A DNA stretch of 64,000 nucleotides from Odontesthes bonariensis (Eukaryota; Chordata; Actinopteri; Atheriniformes; Atherinopsidae), in assembly GCF_027942865.1 (NCBI RefSeq), contig NC_134524.1, positions 23,365,536 to 23,429,535 on the forward strand, read 5' to 3'. A model generated the notes under the pieces. The model was not told the origin of the DNA. It searched no databases and worked only from the letters and a program-made list of their open reading frames with translations. This document shows positions 1-9,573 of this stretch, piece after piece (position 1 is the stretch's first letter; every line of letters starts with the position of its first letter). Both the position numbers and the translations under genes were made by a program.

Positions 1-281
1 CCCGTGTTACCTGCTGATGTGGCGGGTGCTGACCTTAACTTCATGCATTCTTGATATTCTAAGACATGCTTACGGCTAAGGTGATGGAGCAAATTGCTCG
101 TGTTGCCACCTCCAGCGACAACTGTAGCCCGACAACACTTGCATAAAATGGTTGTTTGGTCGAAGTTGGATTTTTTTAAACCAAAAAACTTCAAAACTAC
201 AGACACGGCTCCTTTTTTAGGCACAAGTTCTTCTGTGTCAGCATGTTCTACTAGTTCTGCTTCGATTTCGGAACTTTCCAT
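1..281 (-). CDS. hAT transposase N-terminus with BED zinc finger (partial, runs off window)
   Basis: Reading the minus strand from the ATG at 281 gives about 93 codons open to the window edge. The product starts MESSEIEAELVEHA, then has a basic stretch containing VVLKFFGLKKSNFD, followed by a BED-type finger: a Cys cluster (LCKCC) and, about 25 residues later, HHLSRKH, giving the C-x2-C...H-x4-H arrangement. BED fingers bind DNA and sit at the N-terminus of Ac/Tam3-like (hAT) transposases and ZBED genes, so the DDE catalytic core should lie beyond the left edge. No stop or frameshift is seen in the visible part, so the copy could be intact or could be a domesticated ZBED gene. The family is secure; coding capacity cannot be judged from this piece. 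Confidence 0.75.
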   Translation of the reverse strand, partial: MESSEIEAELVEHADTEELVPKKGAVSVVLKFFGLKKSNFDQTTILCKCCRATVVAGGGNTSNLLHHLSRKHVLEYQECMKLRSAPATSAGNT

Positions 282-528
282 GTCTATCCTATCCACCTTC
301 ACCTTCGCGTAACGCAAGTGCTTATTACCACCTCGCACCCATAGACAGTAAACATGCGTGTTTAGAAGCGCAACTCTGAAAAGGGTCCCGTCTCAAACAA
401 TGTTGCGCAACGCAGCGTTCCCCCCGTTGTGTAATCAAATACACCGGTATGGCGGTATATTAAGAATTCATATCATAACGAAATTATAAACCGGTATTCG
501 GTGTGAACCGGTATACCGCTCAGCACTA
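282..528 (-). mobile_element. 5' flank and terminal end of the same hAT element
   Basis: Upstream of the BED open frame the sequence is non-coding and rich in short CGGTAT/ATACCG motifs (about 442-520). It ends in ACCGGTATACCGCTCAGCAC near 509-528, which looks like a hAT terminus. The other terminus lies outside the window, so the 8-bp target duplication cannot be checked and the boundary is approximate. Confidence 0.45.
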
Positions 529-1740
529 GACAGACAAGTGTATTGGACATTTGTGAAAATACGGAACAAATCGCAACATTTTGTTGCCAAATAAGGGACG
601 ATTCCGTATTTCAAGGGACGGGTGTCAACCCTAGGTCCAACAGAACCATGCAGCCGGACATCTGACGGTGTGACACATCCGGCTGCAGCTGCATCTTTAA
701 GCTCCAGTTTTCTTTCAGTTTTTTCTTTACACAATCTGATTGAGCTTCTGCTACCTTGTACGGTCCCGTCCACAGAGGAGAGGGCTAGTTACGTTAGTTG
801 GCTTTATTCAGTTGTTTCTCATATTCACACAAGTGTTCATGCTGTGGTAAAACAGGGTATGGACAGGGCATCTTCTCCCTGTCCAGGCTTCATGTGGGAC
901 AACCTGACAGCATTCATGGTGGCATCTGGAGTAAATCTCCGGTTAAATAACATCATAGGGAGAGCTTCAGCCCAAGTTAACTGTGTGTCTGCATAGATTT
1001 TGTTGGGCTCTCACCAAGCTGCTCTCTGCTCACTGTTTTTAAATGCGCCAGAAAAACAAACCTTGACTTGTCTTGTGATGACTCAGCCTCACTGCAGCTG
1101 CGCTTTTGTTCATCTCCTAATACCCGAACTTATTTAAACCTCTATAAAGCACTTTGCTGCTTTATTAAGAGGGCATATTAATTGTTTCATAGATCTGCTG
1201 CAGTTAAATAGTTAAATGATTGAGTTAAATAGTCAGATGGTTTAATGAGTTTAAATCTAAATATTGATGATAACTATTAACTCAGAATTTGTGAAAAGAG
1301 GCAGAGGAAAATTATTTAGAGCAGCTCATTTTTTTAAAGTCAAGTTAATATCTCCTAATAACAATAAAGGCTAACCTTTAATACTTTAAGATGGTAACAA
1401 ATTGTTTGACGTCTGACTGCCTGGCCGTGCTATTCAATCCTGATAGTTTAACCTCTGTCATATGGTCTGTCTGATCTCAGTCCTGCTTCAGCTGGAAATC
1501 ATAAAGTTTCAATTTGTAGAACATTTTTTCAGATGGTTTTCCAATTAAAGGAGCAAATATCCTAAACGCTCTGCTTGTGTGTTTGATTTTAGCTCTTAAA
1601 GAGAGCTGTTAAATCTTATTTCAGCAACAATTTGTATGAATGTCTTGTTTCAAAAACTGTGTTCTTCCTGGACTTATTTTGGACATTTTATTGTTTCTTA
1701 TCTCATCACTGCGATTTTTGCATTGTAAAGCTGTTTTCAG
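529..1740. other. No gene recognised
   Basis: AT-rich sequence with short open frames on both strands (for example 622-996 plus and 468-773 minus) that overlap in antisense, show no domain, and have no convincing start context. I see no repeat boundary that I can define here. Confidence 0.5.
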
Positions 1741-1744
1741 TTTA

Positions 1745-1830
1745 TCTAAATCAAATCAAATTTATTTGTAGCACATTCCATGTACAAAAAAATTCAAAGT
1801 GCTTCACATAAAATAAAAGCATAGCTGCCA
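1745..1830. repeat. Teleost dispersed repeat end
   Basis: An AAATCAAATCAAATTTATTT stretch is followed by a GCACATTCC...AAAGTGCTTCACATAAAA segment. This combination recurs widely in teleost genomes as the end of a short interspersed or LINE-derived repeat. The assignment is from recall of the motif; family unknown. Confidence 0.45.
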
Positions 1831-1998
1831 ACATACACGATTTTGGCGTAGCAGATACGCAGATCGATTTCCAGGCTCTAATTACGCCGCTACGCTTGAC
1901 TTGAATATCCTACGCATTACCCAACAAAGATGCAAAGGCACCCTGAGGGTTTTTACCTTTACCCATTGAAATACAATATTTAATGTATGTGTGTATAT

Positions 1999-2567
1999 AT
2001 ATACACATGTGTGCAGAAAGGTTATCAAGAGAAGAAGAAAAGTGGGTGTGGTTTAACACGCTGCACGCCACAGCTGGATCTTATCGTATGTACTGACAGT
2101 GGCAGAGTCCATCAGTCGGACCAGAATGGAGCAGAAACAGGAGCTGAACCAGGAGCTGAACCAGGAGCTGAACCAGGAGCAGAACCAGGAGCTGAACCAG
2201 GAGCAGAACCAGGAGCTGAACCAGGAGCTGAACCAGGAGCAGAACCAGGAGCAGAACCAGGAGCAGAACCAGGAGCTGAACCAAGAACTGAATCAGGAGC
2301 AAAACCAGGAGCAGAACCGGAGCAGAACCAGGAGCTGAACCAGGAGCTGAACCAGGAGCTGAACCAGGAGCAGAACCAGGAGCAGAACCAGGAGCTGAAC
2401 CAGGAACTGAACCAGGAGCTGAACCAGGAGCTGAACCAGGAGCTGAACCAGGAGCTGAACCAGGAGCTGAACCAGGAGCTGAACCAGGAGCTGAACCCCT
2501 CCACCAGTAACAGAGCCGGCTCATCCTCTGGGTCCACCGGGCCACAGGTCAGTGTGGAGGAGGTTTT
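1999..2567 (+). repeat. Arm A, minisatellite exon segment (inverted partner at 46060-46572)
   Basis: The segment from TGTGCAGAAAGGTTATCAAG to GTCAGTGTGGAGGAG is repeated in reverse complement at 46060-46572, with the same unique flanks on both sides of a 12-bp minisatellite (consensus CAGGAGCWGAAC). It is part of a broken inverted duplication whose other part is 7151-11370 versus 40690-43808. Confidence 0.85.
2126..2547 (+). pseudogene. Exon 1 of zinc-finger gene copy A, frameshifted coding minisatellite
   Basis: ATG at 2126 in strong Kozak context (A at -3, G at +4) opens into a low-complexity Glu/Gln/Asn/Leu run with period four residues (ELNQ/EQNQ). The exon-like unit ends in codons for a Ser/Gly-rich tail (GSSSGSTGPQ) followed at 2548 by a splice donor GTCAGT. 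The unit is 422 nt, not a multiple of three. One repeat unit near 2316-2326 is 11 bp instead of 12 (CGGAGCAGAAC), so the ATG frame is lost and the tail is read only from a different frame. The partner exon at 46077-46439 is 363 nt and open throughout, so copy A is judged a pseudogene exon. Because the repeat is a multiple of three, every frame stays open and several spurious long frames appear on both strands. Confidence 0.7.
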
Positions 2568-2758
2568 TATTTTATTTCTTATTTATTTGGTTAGGACTCT
2601 ACACATTAATCAACATATCAGCAAAGCATCCATGTAAATATGCCGGAGTTAGCACAGTTGCTAAATTTCATCCGTTGTCCTCAGGCAGGTATCATAAAAA
2701 CATACAGACAATACACCATGACAAAAAACTAAAGAACAAACAAAGATTCACATCAAAG

Positions 2759-3260
2759 TTAAAGGGATAGTTTGTCTCTTTTGACATGAAGCTGTATGAC
2801 ATCCCATATCAGCAACATCATTTATGAACATCTTCTTACCCCCTGCTGCGTCCTGTGAGCAGAGTTCCAGCCTCGTTTTGGCGTTGATGAAAGTAGTCCG
2901 GCTAGTTTGTTAAGGTCCCGAAAATAAAGCGTTTTGCTTCTCAAAACAATATGCGTTCAAAAGAGTAATACATTTGCATCACAAAACCCTCCCTCCAGAA
3001 AAAGTCAGAGCTCATATCGCTTGGCCCTATTTTCTCTCCCTTCGTATCACTGCCTGCTGTGTAAACCGTGCAGACCGAAGTGCAGCCCGAGCACTCCCCT
3101 GCTTCCGAGCAGCAAACACCGTAACAGCTACGGCTATCGCTAGATGGCTGTTAGCATTGAAATGAAGGGAGGCAGAAATAGTGGACGTCATTGAGCGATA
3201 CTCCATCATACTTAGCTGCCTTCCCTCTAATTTTTCATGTGTCTGGGCAAACACACCAGC
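2759..3260. mobile_element. Remnant of a TTAA-bounded teleost DNA element
   Basis: Begins TTAAAGGGATAGTTTGTCTC at 2759, a start I recognise as a common teleost TTAA-targeting repeat, and continues through the typical interior (ATGACATCCCATATCAGCAA near 2797; CGTAACAGCTACGGCTATCG near 3119). I cannot find a matching right terminus before the gag remnant, so it is probably truncated. No coding capacity seen. Confidence 0.5.
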
Positions 3261-3403
3261 TCCCTGAGCACACTGAGGAGCACTGTGAGCAGCATCAGAT
3301 GTGCACGCTGTAGCCACACACCTGTATCACACCTGTTCAACACCTTGGATCATAGCCAGTTACATGGCTTATTAAAAGAATCAAATCACAGCAGCAATTT
3401 TCA

Positions 3404-4709
3404 TTAGTTTACTTTTAATATAAGCGATTTGGCCCACTTAAAATGAAAAAGACAAAAATCTTGTTGTTCATGAGATGTGTTATCTGTCTCTGTCTCTACG
3501 AAGCTGACAACGTCGTCAAGTTTCGGAAGATGTTCTTCTTTTGTAATTTCATAGTTCTTATTTAACCATTTGGCCCTGAGGTCTGATGGTAGCTTGCCAA
3601 TGATCTCAAGCAATGTGCGGCGACCACTGAGCTCTCCCTCACACTTCATGGCAGCAAGCGTATCCTCACAGCCTCTCAGTTGGTCTGCGAAGTCTCTGAG
3701 TTGCACATTGTCTCTTATCTCCTTCAAGTTCAAAACCTTTCCCACCCAAGCTTGTGATTTTGAATGAGGATTTCTGAATCTTGTTCTTAGTCGCTCAAGT
3801 GCCTCCTTGCTACCCGCACTAGGATTGGGGTTGTATAAGCAGTGACTTATGGCCTCTCGAGCCTTTCCTTCGGTGTACTGGTGTAGACGAGTTAACCATT
3901 GTGGTGAAAAGCCTCATGAACTTCCAATATTGGAGGGGGTCTCTATCAAACTTGACCATATCCCTTGGTGGGAGCCTAAGAGAGTCTACTTGGACTTGAT
4001 ACTGCTGCCTTGAAAACTCTAGCAATTGTGATATTGAATCCCTAGATATTAGTGAAAGTGACGGTTTTGTCATTGCAGGGATCCTGGCAGCTCTCGGTGT
4101 AGAATAGAAATCTGCAGTCAGGGCTTGCTTCTTTTGTTCATTGTGTAGCATCTGTGCATCGAGCTCGGCCTTGTGATGCATTCGCTGGAGTTCCAGTTCC
4201 AACTCCTCATTGTTGCGTTGAAGCAGCACTTCAAAGTTTTCATGTTCCCTCTTTCGCAGAGCTTGTAGCATCTCTAGCTCTCCTGAAATAGAATTTTCAT
4301 CATTTGTGTCGGCTTGAGTATCATTGACTAAATCATTTTGGTTTGTGATGTCTAACTCTTCATCAACATCTCGATGATCGTCAGCTCCATCTTTCACTTC
4401 ATGCAGCCAGGCTCGAGCCTCATGACGCACATCATGAACGCTCATCAAGATAAGCTTTTCATAGGCATCAAACTCTTCTTTGTCAATGTCATCAGTGAGT
4501 CTATCATGATAACTTCTGTGTGCTTCTTGAAGTTGTGTGAGGGCTAGTTCGAGGCTTTCCAATGCTGCTTTCAACTCTTCAGGTTTGTTTTCTCGGATTT
4601 TTACAGTCACAGCCATTATCATCTTGGTTACAGCTGCTTTAGCTTGTCCTCGCCTCCTTTTCAGTGTTGTAAGGTCCTTTTTTCCTGCAGAATCTTTGGC
4701 TTCAGACAT
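3404..4709 (-). pseudogene. BEL/Pao-type retrotransposon gag-like remnant
   Basis: Two minus-strand frames belong together: 4709 down to 3819, and 3745 down to 3404. The first begins at ATG 4709 (MSEAKDSAG) with a Lys/Arg-rich start, a helical region predicted to coil (about residues 25-110), an acidic linker, a second Glu/Gln-rich helix, then a block with LPPRDMVKFDRDPLQYWKF. The latter matches the DUF1759-type gag domain of BEL/Pao LTR retrotransposons. The same domain continues in another frame downstream (LNLKEIRDNVQLRDF; GKLPSDLRAKW). The frame is broken near 3860-3890. No protease, reverse transcriptase, zinc knuckle or LTR pair is visible, so only the gag end survives. Confidence 0.65.
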
Positions 4710-4739
4710 GGTTGCCACTCGTGTTTAACTTTATGTTAC

Positions 4740-5440
4740 GAATAACATAAGGTAGTCTTTGTTGTTGTTGTTGTTTATTGCCTTGTGAATTACACGGTCA
4801 AACCGGTTCAACTGTAAAGAAATAAATTTACAATATTTAGCATTTTTTAGCATTCAAATACACACATATTTTAAACCATACATTTTAAAGCTTCACAGTA
4901 AAACATATGAACATATCACAGCCAAAGTTGAGCTGGCTTTAACTCACATTTTACAACATTATAAGCCACATATAATTTCCCTTTGAACACATCATCCTCA
5001 ATCTGTTTGGTGAACGAAAGAAGTGCTAGCATTTCGCTATATTTCAATAGCTTAATGCTAATCTGCATAACAGCCCATGCAGAGAAAACACAATTCCCGA
5101 TTGTTTACAACGTTCAAAATGAACTTGCCGCGTTGGGCAATGAATCAAAATGTAAGTCAAAGTATTGCGTTTCATATCGTTGGTATGCTTCTTTTAATGA
5201 CGGCAAAGAAGTTCCCGTTTTATCCCATTTTTATTTTCTTAACCACATCACTTCCGGTTTTTGTCAAGACCCAAATCGATGCTATCTAAACAAAATATAC
5301 AACCTCCTGTTGTATATTTTGAGGAGTGAACACAACATTAAGATTAGTATCAGAGATTACCCCGAAGTACTAAAAGTGTTGAACCACATCAAGTGTCTCT
5401 GCAACCACCATGACTGATGGTTGCTGTCCTTCTGATGGCT
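4740..5440. other. No gene recognised; short perfect hairpin inside
   Basis: AT-rich DNA. A 144-codon plus-strand frame (4983-5417) has no recognisable domain and is not supported. A perfect inverted repeat, AAAATATACAAC / GTTGTATATTTT with a 5-nt loop, lies at about 5291-5319. Confidence 0.4.
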
Positions 5441-5444
5441 GCCG

Positions 5445-6265
5445 GGAGTAAAACATACAGACTGTTTATATTTTTTATTCAAATGTAAACAACAGTTTTG
5501 GAGCCAATGGGACACCGGCACCGTGGCTCCTGAGAGAATGGCAGCAGCTTCTTGAATTGAATTGGCATGACAGTATAGTACAGTGTCATCAGCATACGGT
5601 TGGATCTTTATATTTCTAAAGCATTTGGTAAGTTATGGACATTTAGGCTGAATAAAACAGGACCCAATATTGAGCCCTGTGGTACTCCAGCAGAAGAAGT
5701 TAGGTATGAAGATGACGAAACACCAATTGGAACTGCCTGTTTCCTGTGCGACAGGTATGATTTCATCCAGCAGAGGGCACTATTTGAAAAGTTGAAATTA
5801 GTTGATTTAGCAATAAGCACATCATGATTAATGGTGTCAAAAGCACGCTTTAAATCAAGAAATACAGCAGCTACAAAGCCACCCTGATCCAACAAGCTCT
5901 TTAAGTTTTCTAGGAAATAACAGGCAGCTGTCTCTGCTGAATGGAATTTCCTAAATCCAAACTGCATTGGATGAAGAGTGGCATGGCCATTATTTCAGTG
6001 TTCAGTCAGTTCTGTGGTAACCCATTTCTCCGCTACTTTGGAAATTCTAGGTAAAATACTTATGGGTGGATAGATTTTGTCGGCCTTAAAGACGGGGGTG
6101 ACCCGAGCAATCTTCCATGTCGATGGTACCGTTCCTTGTTTTATGGATAGATTTACACGATGTGCAACTGGGTCAGCAAGAGCCTGTTTATTGGTCTTTA
6201 AAAGGTCACTAGTAAGACCAAATGAATCTCTGGCCTTTTTAGAGATGAAATATGTGAGCATTTAA
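5445..6265 (-). pseudogene. Non-LTR retrotransposon reverse transcriptase remnant
   Basis: Minus-strand frames 6261-5995 and 5967-5608, continuing degenerately to about 5445, carry reverse transcriptase motifs in order: PSTWKIARVTPVFKADK with PISILPRISKVAEK; MQFGFRKFHSAETA; FLDLKRAFDTINHDVL; AGVPQGSILGPVLFSL; and a YADDTVLYC catalytic box at about 5575-5597 in a shifted frame. The combination fits the CR1/L2/Rex1/Jockey side of the LINE tree. Several frameshifts make it inactive. Confidence 0.8.
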
Positions 6266-6753
6266 AGGGCTTCGCAAGTTCCTCAACTGAGCCAATGAAA
6301 AATCTATTGATAACTCACAGTAATCTCCAGATTGTCAGTTAGCTCATCATTTACCTGGAGCTGTAGATCACTAAGATGGGGAGATAACTCATTTAAATTG
6401 TTCCATATTAGCTTTTAATCAGAATTTGCCCCATTTATGGCCTCAATATAGAATCTGCTTTCACCTTACGGGTCATCCTTAAGACTTTATCTCTATTTTT
6501 CATTCATTTTATAATTTCATTGTTCAACCAGGGCAGATTATTTCTATGTTGCTTGGATTTAACTTTTTTTTTGTGAAGTGCGTTATAATGTCATTGACTT
6601 ATTTAATAAAGTATTAAAACAGGCCTGATAATAGATTAAAAGTTTTAGAGGTTCTTTCAGGATTATTAGTAAATATTAGATCAATTGTTGTATTTGACGT
6701 ATTAGTTATTCTTGTTGCTCCTTTTATAATTTGTGTCAAATTGTACTCATCCA

Positions 6754-7109
6754 TCAGCTGTTTAATTTTTTTCCTGACTTGATGTCCCAGTTGATATTAA
6801 AATCAGCGAGTAGGATGATTTCCTTCTTCGAGTTGCAGTGATTTAAGATTGTCTGAAGATGATCATAAAACACATCCTTTGCTGAGGTGGATCCACACAA
6901 ATCACAGTAAAAGACATTGCAGAGCAGAGTGATGCATTTAGACCAATACACTCAGCGTTAACGTCTTTAGGCCACCTTATTAGTTCATGTTGAAACTTCT
7001 CTCTGACATAGATTAATACTCCCCCACCTCGCCCTGCTTCTCTAGCCTTTCTAAATACATTATATCCTGGAATGCTGGTAGCTGCTGTAGATGATGATGA
7101 ATGTGTCAA
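6754..7109 (-). pseudogene. LINE apurinic-like endonuclease remnant
   Basis: Minus-strand frame from 7109 reads SIPGYNVFRKAREAGRGGGV followed by LIYVREKFQHEL, the central block of APE-type LINE endonucleases. A second frame to 6754 gives DHLQTILNHCN and ILLADFNINWD, matching the GDFN block. Orientation and order agree with the reverse transcriptase remnant at 5445-6265, so both are one LINE copy. The DNA between 6265 and 6754 holds only degenerate sequence. Confidence 0.7.
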
Positions 7110-7881
7110 TCAACTTTCAGACATTCCAAGTAGATCAATATTAGAGTCACTTAATAAATGTTCCATTTGCTAAGTCTGTGTTTTTCCTGGTTAAAAACAG
7201 CAAAGTGTTTCCTGGTTTCATCTCCTCTCTCTGAGCTGCAGATCCAGATGTGCTTAGACTCAACATGAATTGAACCTGGTGGTGGTAATATTCTGGGTCT
7301 TTAATGGTTAGATGACAGGTTTGTAGAGTTGTTTTAACAAAGAGAAACAAAGGTTGAGTTAAAACGGACTGTGTTTCCCTGATGGCTGTTGAGCTGAATG
7401 GCTGCAGACCTCTGAGTTGTAAGCTGGAACAGAGGGTTAGTGTAAAGAATGTCATGTATTACCACCACTGTTACTTTTATTCCTGTAAAGCAGCGGTCAT
7501 CAACCTTTTTCAGCCCAACCTCTACATGGTGTTTAAGTGAACAACTTGGACAAGACTCTGGTTCCTTCCATCATTTAGAAATATTGCAGCTCAAGTTCCT
7601 TTTCAGAGTTTCATCATGACAAAAAGAATTAGTAAAAGAGCAAAAAGCAAGAGTTTACTGCTTAAAAAGCTGAACGTGTGCAGAACAAAGCACAGTGCTG
7701 ATAGCTGAGGGCACTTATAAACGCACCCTCAGCGTTCATGTTTGATCTGAGATATTGAGACCTGTGTGGCTCGGTCTGTCCAGGTCCAGTTAGAATATGT
7801 TGGTTAGCGTAGGTTAGCTTAGAGAAATCTTTTGTGTGAACTTCAAAAGGATCTAAGTCTTCTTCCTCTCTGTCATTGCAG

Positions 7882-8420
7882 AAACATAGACCCAAGAGGG
7901 ATCCAGATGGCACTGCTGTAAGGACTGTGGGAAAGTTATCAAACGATCTCGTCTGAGGTATCATCAGAGGCTTCACACAGGAGAGAATCCTTTCATCTGT
8001 GGTCAGTGTGGGGCAGCTTTCACTGCATTATCTAGTCTAAAGACACACCAATGTATTCACACAGGAGAGAAGCCTTACAGCTGTGACCAGTGTGGGGCAG
8101 CTTTCACTCAATTAGGTCATCTAAAGACACACCAACGTAGTCACACAGGAGAGAAACCTTTCATCTGTGTTCAGTGTGGGGCAGCTTTCACTCAATTAGG
8201 TAGTCTAAAGAAACACAAACGTATTCACTCAGGAGAGAAGCCATACAGCTGTGGTCAGTGTGGGGCAGCTTTCACTGATTCAGGTCATCTAAAGAGACAC
8301 CAACGTATTCACACAGGAGAGAAGCCTTTCAGCTGTGGTCAGTGTGGGGCAGCTTTCAATCAATTATCTAGTCTAAAGAGACACCAACGTAGTCACACTG
8401 CAGAGAAATTATTGGCTTAA
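7882..8420 (+). pseudogene. C2H2 zinc-finger exon, copy A (six fingers, frameshifted)
   Basis: In the frame from 7890 to the TAA at 8418 there are six classical C2H2 fingers of 28 residues: CKDC...HQRLH, CGQC...HQCIH, CDQC...HQRSH, CVQC...HKRIH, CGQC...HQRIH and CGQC...HQRSH, joined by TGEKP or SGEKP linkers. The frame contains no Met before the fingers and is closed by a TAG at 7887-7889. A splice acceptor (TGTCATTGCAG) ends at 7881. Compared with the partner, one base is missing just after the acceptor (CATAGACCC versus CATGGAGCCC). Reading in from the acceptor therefore misses the finger frame, and combined with the frameshift in exon 1 it hits a stop within about a dozen codons. Nuclear DNA-binding protein family; this copy is probably dead. 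Confidence 0.85.
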
Positions 8421-8766
8421 ATCAACATCAATTTTTACGGCAGATAAGCAAACATTCACCTGGGAGCAGCAACAGGAACTACCAATCAGAAGCCTTGCCT
8501 TTGTTCAGATTAAAAATCTTCTTTGTGGATTACCACCTTCTCTTGTCAGGACTTTAGTTCTGAATGTTCTGTGGGGAGCACATGTTTGAAGAACCATTGA
8601 AAGTGCTTTATAATTTGTTGGGATTGCTTTAACTGGGGACGGATCTCCCGACGTTCAAGACAAACATGGCATCAATTGTGAGTTGATGGACAGAACAAAA
8701 TGCATTCTGTTTGAAAGTAGAAACATGTTTATTCTGTTATACTGAGCATATTTGTTTTGTTTAAAT

Positions 8767-9219
8767 TAGGGCTGGGACTTTAGCGCGTTAATTTCGATTA
8801 ATTAACGACACACATATTAGCGCGTTAAAAAAAAACGCATTTTAATCGCACACTTTTTTTTTTAAATACAGACGGATGGAAGCTTTGACAAGAGTGTGGT
8901 TGTGTGCAGATTATGCAACAAGGAATTCGTGTATCACCGCAGCGTATCAAGCCTCAAATATCACCTCAACGCTAAACATGTAGCAGCTAGCGTGGAAGCT
9001 AACGGGGGCCCAACGCAGCTTAACATCCAAGATTCTATATACTGTGTTTTCAGGCATGCTACATTCAGATTTCAAATAGGGATATATTCTGTGTTTGCTG
9101 AAATGTTGTTGAAAGTGTTCATTTTCTAAAGGATAAAGTATATGCGATTAAAATGTGATTAATTAATTTCAAAGCCTGTAGTTAACGCGATTAAAAATTT
9201 TAATCGAGTCACAGCCCTA
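8767..9219 (+). mobile_element. Short hAT derivative retaining a BED finger
   Basis: A 453-bp unit starts TAGGGCTGGGAC and ends GTCACAGCCCTA. It is flanked by GTTTAAAT (8759-8766) and GTTTAAAG (9220-9227), an 8-bp duplication with one mismatch, as expected for hAT. The paralogous arm has the uninterrupted TTTTGTTTAAAGTTAAG (near 40880). Inside, 8896-9129 encodes VVCRLCNKEFVYHRSVSSLK and then YHLNAKH, a near-complete BED finger (C-x2-C...H-x4-H), before drifting into non-coding sequence. The catalytic domain is absent, so it is non-autonomous. The GCGTTAA and TTAATCG subterminal motifs occur near both ends and could be transposase sites. Confidence 0.8.
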
Positions 9220-9573
9220 GTTTAAAGTTAATATCCACAAAGTAGCTTTGCACCAGCTCTGGGTATTTATGTAAACACCTGAAGAAGCAATACAGGTCCT
9301 TCTAAAAAAAAAATAGCATATTGTGATAAAGTTCATTATTTTCTGTAATATACTGATAAACAATAGACTTTCATATATTTTAGATTCATTACACACAACT
9401 GAAGTAGTTCAAGCCTTGTATTGTTTTAATATTGATGATTTTGGGGGGAAAAAGCAAAGAAAAAACAAAAATCCCTATCTAAAAAAATTAGCATATTTCA
9501 TCCGACCAATAAAAGAAAAGTGTTTTTAATACAAAAAAAGTCAACCTGCAAATAATTGTGTTCAGTTATGCAC

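Noticed and set aside
622..996. 124-codon plus-strand frame
   Set aside because: No domain, overlaps an antisense frame, no conserved partner.
1987..2637. Long GAEPGAEP and SAPGSAPG frames on both strands over the minisatellite
   Set aside because: A 12-bp repeat keeps every frame open; only the ATGGAGCAG frame has a strong start context, a conserved non-repeat tail and a splice donor.
4983..5417. 144-codon plus-strand frame
   Set aside because: AT-rich, no recognisable domain or repeat partner; cannot be supported as a gene.
7662..7976. Minus-strand frame matching a plus-strand frame at 42877-43167
   Set aside because: Both are antisense to the intron and finger-exon start; they match each other only because the two arms are duplicated.
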